Origin: Phoronis australis
Taxonomy: Eukaryota; Phoronida; Phoronidae
DNA length: 64,000 bases
Direction of reading: 5' to 3'
NCBI GenBank assembly: GCA_002633005.1
Contig: NMRA01000087.1
Span: forward strand, 514,701-578,700
In this document: piece after piece, positions 39,017-50,520 of the stretch
How the letters are laid out: each line of letters starts with the position of its first letter
How positions within the stretch are numbered: the first letter of the stretch is position 1
The notes under the pieces: generated by a model
Told to the model about the DNA's origin: nothing
The model's database searches: none
The model's input: only the letters and a program-made list of their open reading frames with translations
Position numbers and translations under genes: made by a program

Positions 39017-40136
39017 TACAGTCGCTTGGGTTTATCGCAAATGACGTCACTCAATAATATATAAAAGAAAACATAAAGGTTGGACACTTAAACTTTGCCA
39101 AGCCGAGGCTCCCAACTTCAATCGTTTAAAATCCAAATAAAATCTGCGTGCACCTCCCTCAGTCTGATGTTGCATAAACCTTCGAAGCCTTATCTTTCCT
39201 AGATCCCATTAACTGTCTTCGTGAGTGGTGAATTGGCGATGGAATTTCCAAAACAATCTCAAAACTCTGAATTCAAGGACATGAAATAGTAAACATGGCG
39301 GATTTCAGTTGTGCTTCAACTTGTACGCCTGTCATAGGTGAAACTTCGAGTTTGAGCAAGCAACCTATATTTCAAATTCAATAATTCTAATCCAAAACTC
39401 AACTAATTGAGAATGTTAAAGTTAGTATTTTAATGATTATTCGTAACTTTATTCCACTGACGGCTCATTTTAGCCCTTAACTTAGAATTTTATTACATAA
39501 ACTGGCGTATCTTGTTTCTCATCTTGACATCACGCACTTTTTTGATTGAAGCACAACACACACTCGACCAGGAAACGCAGTCCGTGCAAGTATTACAATG
39601 CGCGTGGCCGACGAGTTAACTCAATGGTTTTGGCCAAAAGTAAAATCTTCATAAGAAATCGCAGTACACAAAAAACTTCGCATATCAATACAGTATCAGG
39701 ATAATTTATATTTGACACAAATATGTGAGCAATTACATTTATTTGGCAATAAAGTGCTCTCTGCTTCTCATGATCAAGTAGTCGAGGGATTAACGATGAA
39801 AGCCGCGCGAAATTAAACTTTCGGATTTAGCTCAGGAGCGTCCGTCAAAAACCCGGATGTGCGAAGACCGTCTGCCATGACATCACGGTATCACTTCCTT
39901 GAATTTGTGATTTTGGCATTCTTTTGGCATTTTTGTTGCCAAATCACCACTCGAAGGCAATTTGAAGAGATCGAGTGAAAGAAAGTATTCTAAGAGTTGT
40001 CCGATGCTAGTTTCGTGGAGTTCCATGCACATTTGAGTAGAAAATTCTGAGCAAACAGATTTCGAGTGTCCAACCTTTATGTTTTCTTATATATATTATT
40101 GAGTGACGTCATTTGCGATAAACCCAAGCGCCTGTG
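39017..40136. mobile_element. Non-autonomous DNA transposon with about 70-bp inverted repeats and 8-bp target duplication (copy 1)
   Basis: The left end TACAGTCGCTTGGGTTTATC and the right end GATAAACCCAAGCGCCTGTG are inverted repeats that extend inward about 70 bases, through CAAATGACGTCACTCAATAA and AACATAAAGGTTGGACACT. CTTCATCT lies directly outside both ends (39,009-39,016 and 40,137-40,144), an 8-bp target duplication. An 8-bp duplication is known from hAT, P and Merlin-type elements; the family is not settled. I see no transposase, so it must depend on another element. Confidence 0.85.
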
Positions 40137-40786
40137 CTTCATCTATGCCACTCTCGGTACGTTTTGTGTATTTAGCGCGGGTCTTTGTTTTGTTTAATGA
40201 CATTCACTACATGATTTATGATTTGATGCGCGTTTGTAAGCGTCTTTACTTGATGAACACTTTAGTGGATGGAATCTTACGAAGTTGTAAGTTTTTGAAG
40301 TTTTTAAACGTCGTATTTAATGTAATTTCAGTTCCTTTCAGCCAATATTTAATTTTACTCAGTTTATGTATGCATACTATCTGATTTTAGTGTTTTAATC
40401 TTTGTAGAAACGTGTACTCACTATGCCAAGAATATAATAAAGATTTAGCCGCGCACATAGTTTAACTCCTCTTCCTTCAACACGAGATAACTTGACGATC
40501 CGCTACACCATTGACAAAGATTCTGAAGCTAGATCGAAAGTGAACCGAAAGGTGTCGATGAGTTGACAGTCGGTATAACGTGACAAAATGATAAAATTCT
40601 GCGAATTCAAGCAAGAGAGAAATTGGTCGAAGATGAGCTAAGTATCGCTGAAGAACAATTAAAAATAAAAAAGCGAGAACAATTACTACAACTGAATACG
40701 GAACTCTTTGAAGCTCACGCTCATTCTGACATGATAGATCACTATTCTAAAGATTTTACATCAATAGCGCCTTCTTTCCGCCAGTC

Positions 40787-41353
40787 TTGTACCCATTTGG
40801 CTTTGATACAGATAGTTCTGAGAACATCGTATTTATGTTGACATTGCCCAGATTCGCACTGTCTACATTTCGTGGAGTCCCAATGGAGTATTTTGCATTT
40901 ACTAATGCGTTCGAGTCTCAGATAGAACAATGGCTGAGTAATGACATTGGTAAATTGTATTACCTTGTGCAGTATACTGCAGTAGATGTCCAAGACTTGG
41001 TCAAAAGTTGCTTATTGAAAGGTGACTTCGAAGAGGCTAAGCGACTTATCCGTAAGCAATGTGGTTGGACATATAAAATCTTCGCTTCTTTAATGAGCAA
41101 ATTTTATGCTATTAAGTTCTAAAACATGGAACTATAATAACGGAGTCAGAGCAGTCTGATGAAACACTGTCCTAACACTCTGCAGACACTAGGTTTCCTC
41201 TCTGAGATTGATAACCTAGAGTTCATGAGAAAGATTGTTGCCAAGTTACCGTTTGACTTAAAGAAAAGAAGGTCTGCTGTAGCTGACAGTATTGATGAGT
41301 TTGAAACTCGTAAAATTGAATTCAACGATTTGCTATTATTTGTTGAGCGATAG
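40787..41353 (+). pseudogene. BEL/Pao Gag remnant
   Basis: Two ORFs match Gag of BEL/Pao elements (DUF1759 type): 'PMEYFAFTNAFESQIEQWL' with 'KLYYLVQYTAVDVQDLVKS', and then a downstream segment with 'NLEFMRKIVAKLPFDLKKR'. A frame change and a stop at 41,119 separate them, and the upstream part (40,623-40,841) is in another frame. Gag normally coats the element RNA; here it cannot be made intact. Confidence 0.7.
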
Positions 41354-41606
41354 GCCAGGCAGTCAAACCATCCTGTATTTGGTGTTGTGTCATCGTCCAC
41401 ATCCAGTTCGGGAACAGCCGTACAGAAAAAGACTTGGTGTGCTGCGCAGACTACACCATCAACATCCTGTATGGTATGTAACGGTAGCCAATTCTTAAGC
41501 AACTGAGCGTGGTATTCAAGGAAATGGCATTGAACGAGAGATAAGCCACTTTGAAGAAACATGCAGTATGCTTTAACTACTTCATGAGAAATCACAGATC
41601 TCGTGC

Positions 41607-41948
41607 TTGCAGAAAGCCCCGAGTATGCAGTGTTTGTCAAGGAGAGCTAATACATTATTGCACAAGTTTACGCGTCATGGTACAGAAAATGAACCTGTTG
41701 CGTCTGCTCAATCAAATACAACCACGGCAAATATTCGTTTTGTCAGTTCGAAATCTGTCCCTTTCATCAGTCTATCGATTGTTCCTGTAAAGGTACGTGC
41801 TGGAAATGGTACTGTACATGTATACACGAATGCGTTCTTAGACAACAGGTCTAACTGCACGTTTTGTAGCCATGAGTTAGTGAAGAAGTTGAACCTAGCA
41901 GGTGATAAGAGATGTATGAATTTGTCGAAGGTTGCCTCAGAATGCTAA
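41607..41948 (+). pseudogene. BEL/Pao protease remnant
   Basis: The frame includes 'VPFISLSIVPVKVRAGNGTV', then a segment equivalent to the aspartic protease active-site strand. The expected D-x-G turn reads D-N-R (AFLDNRSNC), so the catalytic glycine is lost. 'ELVKKLNLAG' follows, as in this family. A zinc-knuckle-like run (CFNYFMRNHRSRACRKPRVC) lies just upstream in another frame. Confidence 0.6.
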
Positions 41949-42413
41949 AATTAAAGCAGGTGAGTGACTTACCTGAGGACAGAATCACAGCTGACAAACC
42001 GGTGTTTAGTTTTGTTGGAGTTAACTTTTTCGGTCCATTCGAAGTTAAATGTGGACGCAGTACAGTGAAAACATATGCTTGTATATTTAGTTGTTTTAAG
42101 TACGAGAGCCATGCATATCGATATTTGCCACTCACCGGATCACAATTCATTTATTAATGCATTGAGGCGTTTTAAATCGCGGAGAGGTACGCCTGAGTTA
42201 AGCCGAAGAGATAATAGAACAATTTTTGTGGGAGGTGAGCGAACACTGATAGAAGTCATACAAGAGTGTAAACAGTCAACTGTTCACGACTTATTAGCGC
42301 AACGTGAAATCCAATGGAAGTTTAATACGCCATATGCATCATACCATAGTGGTGTACGTGAACGTTGTATTCGTTCTGACTATCAGAAGAGTGTTAAACA
42401 CCGTACTCAGTGA
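41912..42413 (+). pseudogene. BEL/Pao integrase remnant
   Basis: Two frames carry the integrase pattern: 'VNFFGPFEVKCGRSTVKTYA' with a cysteine-rich run, then 'STRAMHIDICHSPDHNSFIN', 'RRFKSRRGTPEL' and 'TIFVGGER'. These match the catalytic core of BEL/Pao integrase. The expected S-D-N-G site reads R-R-D-N, so the core is damaged as well as frameshifted. The C-terminal part (42,511-42,774) reads '[20 protein letters not shown]'. Confidence 0.7.
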
Positions 42414-42949
42414 ACCAACTTTCAGTGATAGTAACATTTATGAGTGAAGTAGAATGTATTCTAAATGATCGACCTCTGACCCCAGTCCCAGAGGATCCAT
42501 ATGAATATCGGTGTTGACATCTAATCATTTGTTATTGTTAAGAGGCAACTGTTGTGTGCCCCCTGGCGTTCTCAAGAAAACCGATGTCTACTCCATTCGT
42601 AGGTGGCGACAGATTCAGCATTTAGCTGATCTATTTTGGAAACGTTGGCTTTCTGAATATTTACCACTTCTGCAATTAAGACAAAAATGGGATGAGGTAA
42701 TTTCATTTCCCTTCAAGCGATATTTACTTTTACTCAGTTTAAGTATACCTACGTATTTTATTTTAGCACTTTAAACTTTGTAGAAACGTTTACTCACGAT
42801 GCCAAGAATATAAGAAAGACTTGGCCAAGCACAATGCGCGTAACTTTGGGAAAAGACTACATATCAAAAAACCAAATGACGCATTTTCTAACACAAGTAA
42901 GAGGCTATGGTTTAATGGTGTTTTTATCGTTCAAGTGAGATGTTAAAAG

Positions 42950-43300
42950 GATACCAAATTATTTTTTGGTCAATTTATAGACATTAAAAACGGCTTTCCC
43001 ACCTAATTCCCTGAAACAAAGTAATTATAACTCTCGACAACCCTCAAAAGTTTGGAGGGAAATTTGAAAATTCCTTTTGAAGTCTGCTAAAGGGACAAGC
43101 AAGAATGGCCTACGCTTTAAAGGAATTACAGTCAAGGCAACTGTGGTGAAACCATAATTGATATTCAATCTGTGACATAGAGAGTAGTAGAGTTTTTAGT
43201 TGATTCTTGTTTTTATCTTTCAAGATGAGATCCAAGTATGCTTTAGGAAGTAACAGAACGAGGATTTGTTGAACTCATCACAACAGGTTTTAGTATCCTT
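42950..43300. repeat. Dispersed repeat family 2, copy B
   Basis: This is the diverged direct copy of 35,229-35,570, beginning AAGGATACCAAATT about 120 bases after the BEL/Pao 3' LTR block. The interval from 43,300 to 44,519 holds no recognised feature. Confidence 0.6.
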
Positions 43301-44519
43301 GAAATCATGGTGGTTTAGTAGCGGACATAACGAGGATTGACTGGCATTACAAAAACAGAAGGTTTAGCGCCCCTTTATAGAGGAATGTTTACCTTTGGAA
43401 GGCATTTTGGTCAGTTTGACGGGTCTCACTTGCACTTAAGGTGAAAGGCTTTGGAATCTCGTCTGCGAGTTTTTGCAAAATATTATTGTCAATTCAAACC
43501 AGGAGTGAGACCGTGTCATGAGAAAGATGCATAATGTTGTAATTCTAATCGATCTAAAGGTAAAATTACCATTGATGTTGCTTTCTGGGCATCTAAAAAT
43601 GCATTTCCAATTCGACACTTCCATGCAATACGCACCGTTTTCGCTGCACTCACTGTTTGTAATCTTCACCAGCTTGTTGTTGAGTTTCAAACATACCTTT
43701 AGCCCCTTTTAGGCGTTTTAGGATTTGAACTTTCACCCTGAAGTGTAAACCAAGCAGTAAAACTTCAGCGTTCGTGAACATTGTCCAATGGATGTTCAAG
43801 CTAATACCCTCCTACCTGCTGTTCAAAAAACTTGTTGTAAAATTGGTCTCAATCACTCATTATCTCTTTACTTGTGTGCTTGAAGAGAGCAACTTACATT
43901 TCGGTAGTGCTCGAGACCAGGTTCAAGCTCGACAGCTAACGCTATTTTGCTAGAGAATTCTGCAAAGGACTGAACTAAGATGCCACTTTAGGTGAAAATT
44001 GATGTTTTTTGTCAAGGGATGTATTGACTTTGACAACTTCGAAGAAATGTAACTCGTCTACTTCGACAATTCTATTACTGAGGGAATACAAGAAAAATTC
44101 TTGATCTTATCACACAACGTCTTGAAAATGTTGTAATTGCGCAATAGTTTTTATTCACTTTCGAATCTTCTTCAGCTGTTCCACATTATTATCACTATTC
44201 CATTCAGTTGCCGTATACTTTCCTCTCACACATCCAAAAAGCTCTTCAATCATTTTAAACGTCCTCTCTCTGTAACAGCGTTTCTATGATTAATACGTCA
44301 ATTTCTGTTTCGTATGAATGGTGGAAAAACGTCACCGCCATTGTTCATAGTTTAACCTAGCCAGCCAGTTAGCTGTATGAAGACTAGCGTCAAAACGCAG
44401 CCAGGTATCACTGTGTGTTAATAGATAAACTTTAGTCTAATACTGGAATAAAAACTTATTAAAATTAGCGACGTTGCGTCCGCATCTCACGGACTTCAGC
44501 TTGGCTTGTAACTTTATCG

Positions 44520-45141
44520 TTATTCTGGCCAATTGGTGGCGTTTTGACCAGACGGCGCGGCATTGACGTCAGAACACCATCCCATACGTGTGGCAAATTG
44601 AATCTTAAACCCGCCTCTTTTATTTAAAGAGGGACTCTCAATGCGCTCATGGAGAGCTTCCATTACACCCCTTCTGAACCAGTCTTCCTCACAGTCTAGG
44701 ATAGTGACATCATAAGTAATGAAATCATGTCCAGTGGCGCACAGGTGGCTAAAAATCATCTGTTTTCTCAACTCGATGTCTCAAAATTTTCATGTGATAA
44801 TCTTCCATAGACACCGAAATTGCACACAGCCAGGGTAGTTCTGCTCGTAACCTCGCCGTGAAACTTGTATCAACATGTAGAGCTAAAGACCGGACGGGAT
44901 GCATGCAAAATCTGTGAGTCAACCGACACTCGCCTTGTCCGTTACACCCGTTTACGTGAAAAACAATGCAACAAACGTCATTTTCTTGCGTAATTCTCCA
45001 CCTTTTGTAACAAAAGTGTGTCGTCGTTTTGAAAACAGTACGCTCGTGACACGCCCACGAGCTATTCTCGGCAGATGATGATGGCTTAGCAGCAGCCACA
45101 AGCGCTCGGATTTCCAGATCACTCATAACCATATGAAACAT
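44520..45141 (-). pseudogene. Penelope-like or related retroelement C-terminal fragment
   Basis: The ORF at 44,520-44,771 reads 'HLCATGHDFITYDVTILDCE', then 'WFRRGVMEALHERIESPSLN'. The 'H....GH......V.ILD.E..WFRR.V.EA......PSLN' pattern is the tail of the GIY-YIG endonuclease region found in cnidarian Penelope-like retroelements. The overlapping upstream ORF (44,749-45,141, 130 residues) is open but unrecognised. No reverse transcriptase was found nearby. The two frames overlap by a frameshift. Confidence 0.4.
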
Positions 45142-46936
45142 AAAGGTTCGACACTTAAACTTCGCCGAGCCGAGGTTCCTAACTTCAACTGTCCAAAATC
45201 CAAATAAAATCTGCGTGCACCTCCCTCAGTCTGGTATTGCATAAACCTTCGAAGTCTTATCTTTCCTTGATCCCATTAACTTTCATCGTAAGTGGTGAAT
45301 TGGCAATGGAATTTCCAAAACAATCTCAAAATTCTGAATTCAAGGACATGAAATAGTAAACATGGCGGATTTCAGCTGTTCTTCAACTTCTACGCATGTC
45401 GTAGGTGAAACTTCGAGTTTGAGCAAGCAACCTATATTTCAAATTCAATAATTTCAATCCAAATCTTAACTGTTTGAAATGCTACAGTTAGTATTATAAT
45501 TATTATTTGTAATTTTATTACACTGACAGCTCATTTTAGCCCTTAACTTAGAATTTTATTTCATAAACTGGCGTATCTTGTTTCTCATCTTGAGATCACA
45601 CACTTTTCTTGGATGAAGCACAACACACACTCGGCTAGGAAACGCTCGGCTTCTTAGACGGAGATTTTCGATGCGAGAATCGCGGGAAATCGTCTGAAGA
45701 TGCCAAATTTTCGATATTTTATCCAATAGCCCAAGGCCAGCAAACTAAGTTCTTCGCTTAAACAGTTTTTATTGGCCCATTGGTATGAGAGTTGACACGT
45801 GAACAACTCACAGCGTCGTATTCCCGTGCGCGTTCCAAAATTATTCTCACAGAACACTTTTGCCTTCGTGGCGTGAGGACGAGTATTCCAAGCAGGCAAA
45901 AGTTGGTTTCCATAAAATGTTTTGTTAAAGGTCCCACTAGTGATGTCCTCTTAGTTTTCGAAATATATATTCCACTTGCACAAATGTTTTCCAAGATAAT
46001 TTGGATACCTCATCAGTTATTAGTAAGTCGAGTGTTGTCAATTTTTTCTTTAGGTCAATGAAGTCCAGTTCCTCATTAATTTTGTGGAAGAGCTCCTCGT
46101 TTGAAAATCTCCCATCTCTGAGGCCACAATAGTGATGTTAAGTTTCTCCTCCAATATTTGATGATGCAATTCCAGTCGGTGCGGTTAAAGCAACATTTTT
46201 TGTCAATAACTGTTCGTGTGTCATGAGCTTTTTGACTAATGTAGATTTTACAGTCCCTGGTTGCACGCAAAGTAAAATATTATGACCAGTGACCACTGCT
46301 CGAAAAACATCTGCTTCTGACATGTTACATTTAGTAAGCTAAAAAACGATCGAACTCCAGGAAACGCAGTCCGTGCGAGTATTATAATGCACGTGGCCAA
46401 CGAGTTAACTCAATGGTTTTGACCAAAAGCAAAACCTTCATGAGAAATCACAGTACTCAAAATAACTTCGCATATCAATACAATATCAGGATAATTTATA
46501 TTTGACAAAAATATGTGAGTAATTACATTTATTTGGCAATAAAGTGCTGTCTGCTTCTCATGATCAAGTTGTCGAGGGATTGACGGCGAAAGCCGCGCGA
46601 AATTAGACTTTCGGATTTAGCTCAGGAGCGTCCGTCAAATACCCGGATATGCGAAGACCGTCTGCCATGACATCAGGGAATAAGTTCCTTGAATTTGTGA
46701 TTTTGGCATTCTTTTGGCATTTTTGTCACCACTCGAAGGCAATTTGAAGAGATCAAATGAACGAAGGTATTCTAAGAGTTGGAGTTGTTCGATGCTAGTT
46801 TCGTGGAGTTCCATGCACATTTGAGTAGAAAATTTTGAGGAAACAGATTTCGAGTGTCCAACCTTTATGTTTTCTTACATGTAGTAGTGAGTGACGTCAT
46901 TTGCGATCGAGGAACAGACAAACCCAAGCGCCTGTG
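45133..46936. mobile_element. DNA transposon, copy 2, left end truncated, carrying a helicase fragment
   Basis: 45,133-45,645 matches 39,066-39,578 of copy 1, and 46,359-46,936 matches the right half including the right inverted repeat (AACCCAAGCGCCTGTG). The left inverted repeat is missing or replaced. Between the halves lie 713 extra bases absent from copy 1, with a broken PIF1-like helicase. A 12-base insertion interrupts the right inverted repeat. The bases AGGAAACGC occur on both sides of the extra segment. Confidence 0.8.
45654..46323 (-). pseudogene. PIF1-like helicase fragment
   Basis: 46,138-46,323 reads 'VFRAVVTGHNILLCVQPGTV' followed by KSTLVKKL, a Walker A-like loop with the usual GxGK altered (G-T-V-K-S), then 'KNVALTAPTGIASSNIGGET' as in PIF1 helicases. 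After a frameshift, about 45,950-46,085 carries a Walker B-like run 'LDLLITDEVSKLSWKTFVQV'. Further downstream, 'FYGNQLLPAW' and 'AKVFCENNFG' resemble later PIF1 motifs. Several frame changes and stops make it non-functional. In animals such fragments often derive from Helitron-type elements, but no Rep domain was seen. Confidence 0.65.
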
Positions 46937-47533
46937 GCAGCAGCAAAATTTCTTCTGAATACATGTAATGAAGTGAAAGCAGTTCCGATAATTTATTGTG
47001 AAGTTAAAGCAACCTCGTGAAACAGCGACTGTTCTTTGAAGAATCGGCGAAAAAAGAAACTGACCAATAGGTGACGCAATCTTTCATGGCGCCGGAAGCC
47101 GACGCAGAAGATCGCTCCACAACTTTAGCAGCAGATTAACGGAACAACACCAATTTTTCCTACACCATTAAATAATTTAGTTTATTAAAGGAAGAGTGTA
47201 GTTTTTAATGACACTTATTTTGTGTCAGTTTTTTACCCGCATCGGCGTCAGGCTAAGTTTAACCTTGCCATCTGGTTCTCGGGTCTACTCTGATTCGAAA
47301 TTGAAGTTACTTTACCACACGTTTTTTCCTAAACAACATTCATGAGTTAATAGACTCACCGCAGACAGCCCAAGAGTTATTATCTCTGCGGCAAAAGATG
47401 TTACAGGTGTGTCTCCGATGATTTACCAGGAGTCACTGGTACGGTGCGCGGCTGTAGACGCTGTGCGACTGGGTTTAAAATCTTTTACAGGCCTAACTAT
47501 CCCCAATTCCCGTACCAAGGTGACTTGTTTGCG
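46937..47533. other. Spacer without recognised features
   Basis: Between the transposon copy 2 and the USP remnant I see only short chance ORFs. Confidence 0.35.
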
Positions 47534-48289
47534 TCAGATGTGATGTGCGACGTCTGTGTTGGAAGTTCGCCCTATGTTACGTTGATTTCTTTTGTTGGAT
47601 TTCAGAGGATGATTCATAGATCGCAATGCAGACATCCAGAGGAGGTTTGGATGCACTTCTGACTGTAGAGTCGTCAAAGTTTTGAATTCCCATGATGACG
47701 ATTTAACACAGCATGTGTAATGACCACCCGTCGTGTTTCTCCCATGGTGTTCAATGACTGCTATTATTTTATAGCCAGAAAGGTTATACGCGAAATCTGC
47801 GCCTTGATTTTTGACCATTAGTGGCGGTTCGTAAGACGTGGATACAAAGATATTTTGGCGGTTTTAATAATGACCAAGTGAGCTGGCCTCTGAGACTATT
47901 ACAACTCAAATCTTCGATGTCCAACGACGTCCATAGACTGTGCCACAACTCCTGCATTGTTATTGTTTTTCTCTGTGTTGGAGGGAAGACTGTCAACTCC
48001 CAGCCCATCTGTGTGTTTTTTCCTTTGTTGTTGAGCAGTTGCTACAACTCCTAGTTTGTTTCTTTACGAGTTGGAAGGTACCTGTAACCTCAGACGATAC
48101 ATTATCAGGGTTGTAAGCAAGTGTGTCTACGTGCCATTGGTTCAGTAGCCATAGTATAAACTCATTGGCATCCTGTTGATTTCCGTTGCCAAGAGAGATG
48201 TTCTGTGATCTTAGTTTATTCAAAATTTCAGACGGGGTTGATGTATACCTTTTGGTTGTTTCATATGTGTTCACAAGAATGGTTTTCAT
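47534..48289 (-). pseudogene. Ubiquitin-specific protease (USP) domain, broken
   Basis: Three frames follow each other on the minus strand. 47,993-48,289 reads 'NGNQQDANEFILWLLNQW', then 'RSCSNCSTTKEK', the QDAxEF box and a zinc-binding CxxC. 47,784-48,008 reads 'LLKPPKYLCIHVLRTATNG'. 47,534-47,818 reads 'LSGYKIIAVIEHHGRNTTGG' then HYTCCV, which is the catalytic His box. The N-terminal Cys box was not found, so the fold is truncated as well as frameshifted. It lies upstream of the PIF1 fragment on the same strand. Confidence 0.7.
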
Positions 48290-49369
48290 ATTGTTTTACT
48301 TGTTAATATTGTACTTGAGCCAGATGAGGTTACATGAAAAGATAGCTTAGAGTGTAGAGTTCACAAAACTCTTGTTTCCAATGTTGCGAAGGCCAAATCT
48401 CTTGTCTTTTGTTGAATCTGTGTTTGTTTTCCTTAATATCGGTGATGACTAAGTAGCTGATTGTATAGGGTTCTCTGTTGAGTCATGATTGTGAATAGTT
48501 CAATCTCTGTTTTGCGTTTCAATCACCGGCTTAGAAAGGTTGTAGAGTTGCCATTCCGTAAATTGGTTGTTGTTCCTTGATAAATATATCGTATAGCTAC
48601 ATCTGAGAGCTGTCTGAGAGGCCGTTTGGTATGTTTGTTTTTTTTATTTCTTTCGGGATCCCGAGGAAATTCATTAGCTTTTTTAATGATTTGTAGATGA
48701 AGCCTCTACTGCCGACTTCAATAGGGAACAGGTCCAAGATTAGACTTAAAAGTCTAAGATTTGTCTTAACTTCCAAACTCAGAAACTTCCACATCCGTCA
48801 AGATAGTCAAAATTAAGACAAAACTTATATAGAAAACATAAGTCAAACTTCAGCTCTCTTTCTTGAAACGGTCTTGAGACAAATGTAAGTTTTATTTTGA
48901 AATTTACTAAAATTTAAGATTTGTCCTAGCTAAGTCAGTTTTGCTGGAACCGGCCCCTGTTTGCCATCCTGCATTTTTACATTCTTCGACGAGATTTGTG
49001 TATTTCGTTTTTTGTCGCAGGTGTGCCGATTCCATATTGTTTTCTGCTGGTATTGTAAGTTCTATTGTACATTTGTGCGAACTCAAGATAAATGTCCAGT
49101 TTTCTATGTTTGAAAAATCTGTCTAATCCTAGGTTGCTCGTGATGACCCCAGCATTAGGCCTAAGGACGAAATTTCGAGTCTGAACTCAAAATTTCGAGT
49201 TTTTACTTGAAATTTCGAGGTATTACTCGAGCATGTTCCTATTTAGGGGTCATCTAATGCGAATTTGGACTAGTTACTCATATAATATAAACCATAACGC
49301 ACTTAAGCACAGAATAGACACGTATCAGTCTTGAGTTCCCACAGAAGTAGTGTGCGTGGCCAAATCCTT
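48290..49369. other. Spacer with a probable MITE end and a short motif repeat
   Basis: No gene is recognised. TTTTGCTGGAACCGGCCCCTG near 48,940 looks like the end of a small DNA transposon, but its partner end was not found. At 49,155-49,235 the motif AAATTTCGAG recurs three times at about 20-base spacing. Confidence 0.35.
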
Positions 49370-49470
49370 ACATCTTACATTCTTGGCATTATGAGTACAC
49401 GTTTCTACAAAGTTTAAAATACTAAAATCAAATACGTACGTATACATAAACTTTGTAAAACTGTCAGTCT
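49370..49470 (-). mobile_element. Solo LTR-like fragment of the BEL/Pao family
   Basis: In reverse orientation it reads TTTATGTATACG, then AAACTTTGTAGAAACGTG and TGCCAAGAATGTAA. This matches the LTR blocks at 40.3 and 42.7 kb. No internal region accompanies it. Confidence 0.6.
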
Positions 49471-49743
49471 GTATAGTGTTTAAAACTCAGCAGACTACGT
49501 CAATAAAAGTTTTATCGAAACAGAGTAATTTTTTTTAATTTGAGAGGACTGTGTACTATGCAAAACCAGGCTATATTACCGTTATTCAGAGTGGTTCTCT
49601 GCCACTGAAACAGAAGTCAGCCTTTTGTGGAATATTCGTAGTGAAGATTTTCAATTTCTTTTAGTTTCAAATTTCAGAAAAGGTCTGTCAACTACTCTTT
49701 CCTTCGTCGATTTTCCCCCACAGGGGAAAACACGCCTTCTTAT

Positions 49744-50520
49744 TTGGTATGGCGAGACACAGAATTCTATGGATTAAGAAGTGCAACCTTTGCAGCCTGC
49801 AGAGGTCTTAAGAATAGACAAGACAATATCTTTTTACCAAATATTCCAAGTTATATTCATAAAATTTTGCATAATAAATCACTTCAGACAGCTTTTAAAT
49901 ATAAAAACAAGTGGTCATCTGAGATAGATATAAACGGTGTTATAAACAATGTAAATTTAGTGAGTCTGATACATGGTGGAGAAAAGTAAATAAACTCCCC
50001 TTCAATTGTACCAAAGATACAAAATTGCGTTGTTTTCAATACCATTTAATTCACAGAATATTGCCAACCAATAATTATTTGCATAAAATTAAAATGAAAA
50101 CAAGTGATTTTTGCTCTTTCTGTGGTGAACACAGTGAAACTTTTCTCCATCTGTTTTGGGAATGTTGTCTTGTCTCCGGTTTCTGGCTCCTGTTTGCTGA
50201 GTGGTTAAAACAAATATATCATGCAAATTGTCAGGTGGACAAACTAACAGTGTTTTTTTGATTTTTTGAGAAACATTCAGTCGGAAAATTGTAACATTAA
50301 TCTGTTGATCATGCTAGAAAAATTACATATTTAGCTAAAAGTTTGTTAAAACAAATCTAAATTTCCAAATGTTCATAAACTTTATTAAATTACATCCAGA
50401 AGAAAATGCGGTACTTGTTGACCAGTGGTTTATGTAATTCTTTGTAAATGATGTATATTGTGTTGTTTTATGTGACATGTAATTATCATGCTAGAGCAAA
50501 ATAAAAATATGAAAAAGACA
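49744..50520 (+). pseudogene. 5'-truncated LINE (ORF2 C-terminus)
   Basis: Two ORFs in different frames encode the end of an L1-like ORF2. The second reads 'CFQYHLIHRILPTNNYLHKI', then 'SDFCSFCGEHSETFLHLFWE' and 'GFWLLF', which is the C-terminal cysteine motif region. The fragment ends in an AT-rich 3' tail (CAAAATAAAAATATGAAAAA), typical of target-primed insertion. It belongs to the same broad family as the minus-strand LINE at 53-59 kb but is diverged. Confidence 0.75.

Larger units (their letters stand above)
40325..42830 (+). mobile_element. BEL/Pao LTR retrotransposon, degenerate, with RT/RNase H region missing
   Basis: Similar LTR-like blocks lie at about 40,325-40,448 and 42,700-42,825, sharing TTTACTCAGTTTA, AACTTTGTAGAAACG and GCCAAGAATATAA. 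Between them, broken ORFs follow the BEL/Pao order: Gag (40,620-41,350), zinc knuckle (about 41,555-41,660), a degenerate protease, integrase (41,912-42,413) and the integrase C-terminal region (42,511-42,774). Many stops and frameshifts interrupt it. Protease and integrase are almost adjacent, so reverse transcriptase and RNase H are deleted. The element is inactive. Confidence 0.8.
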
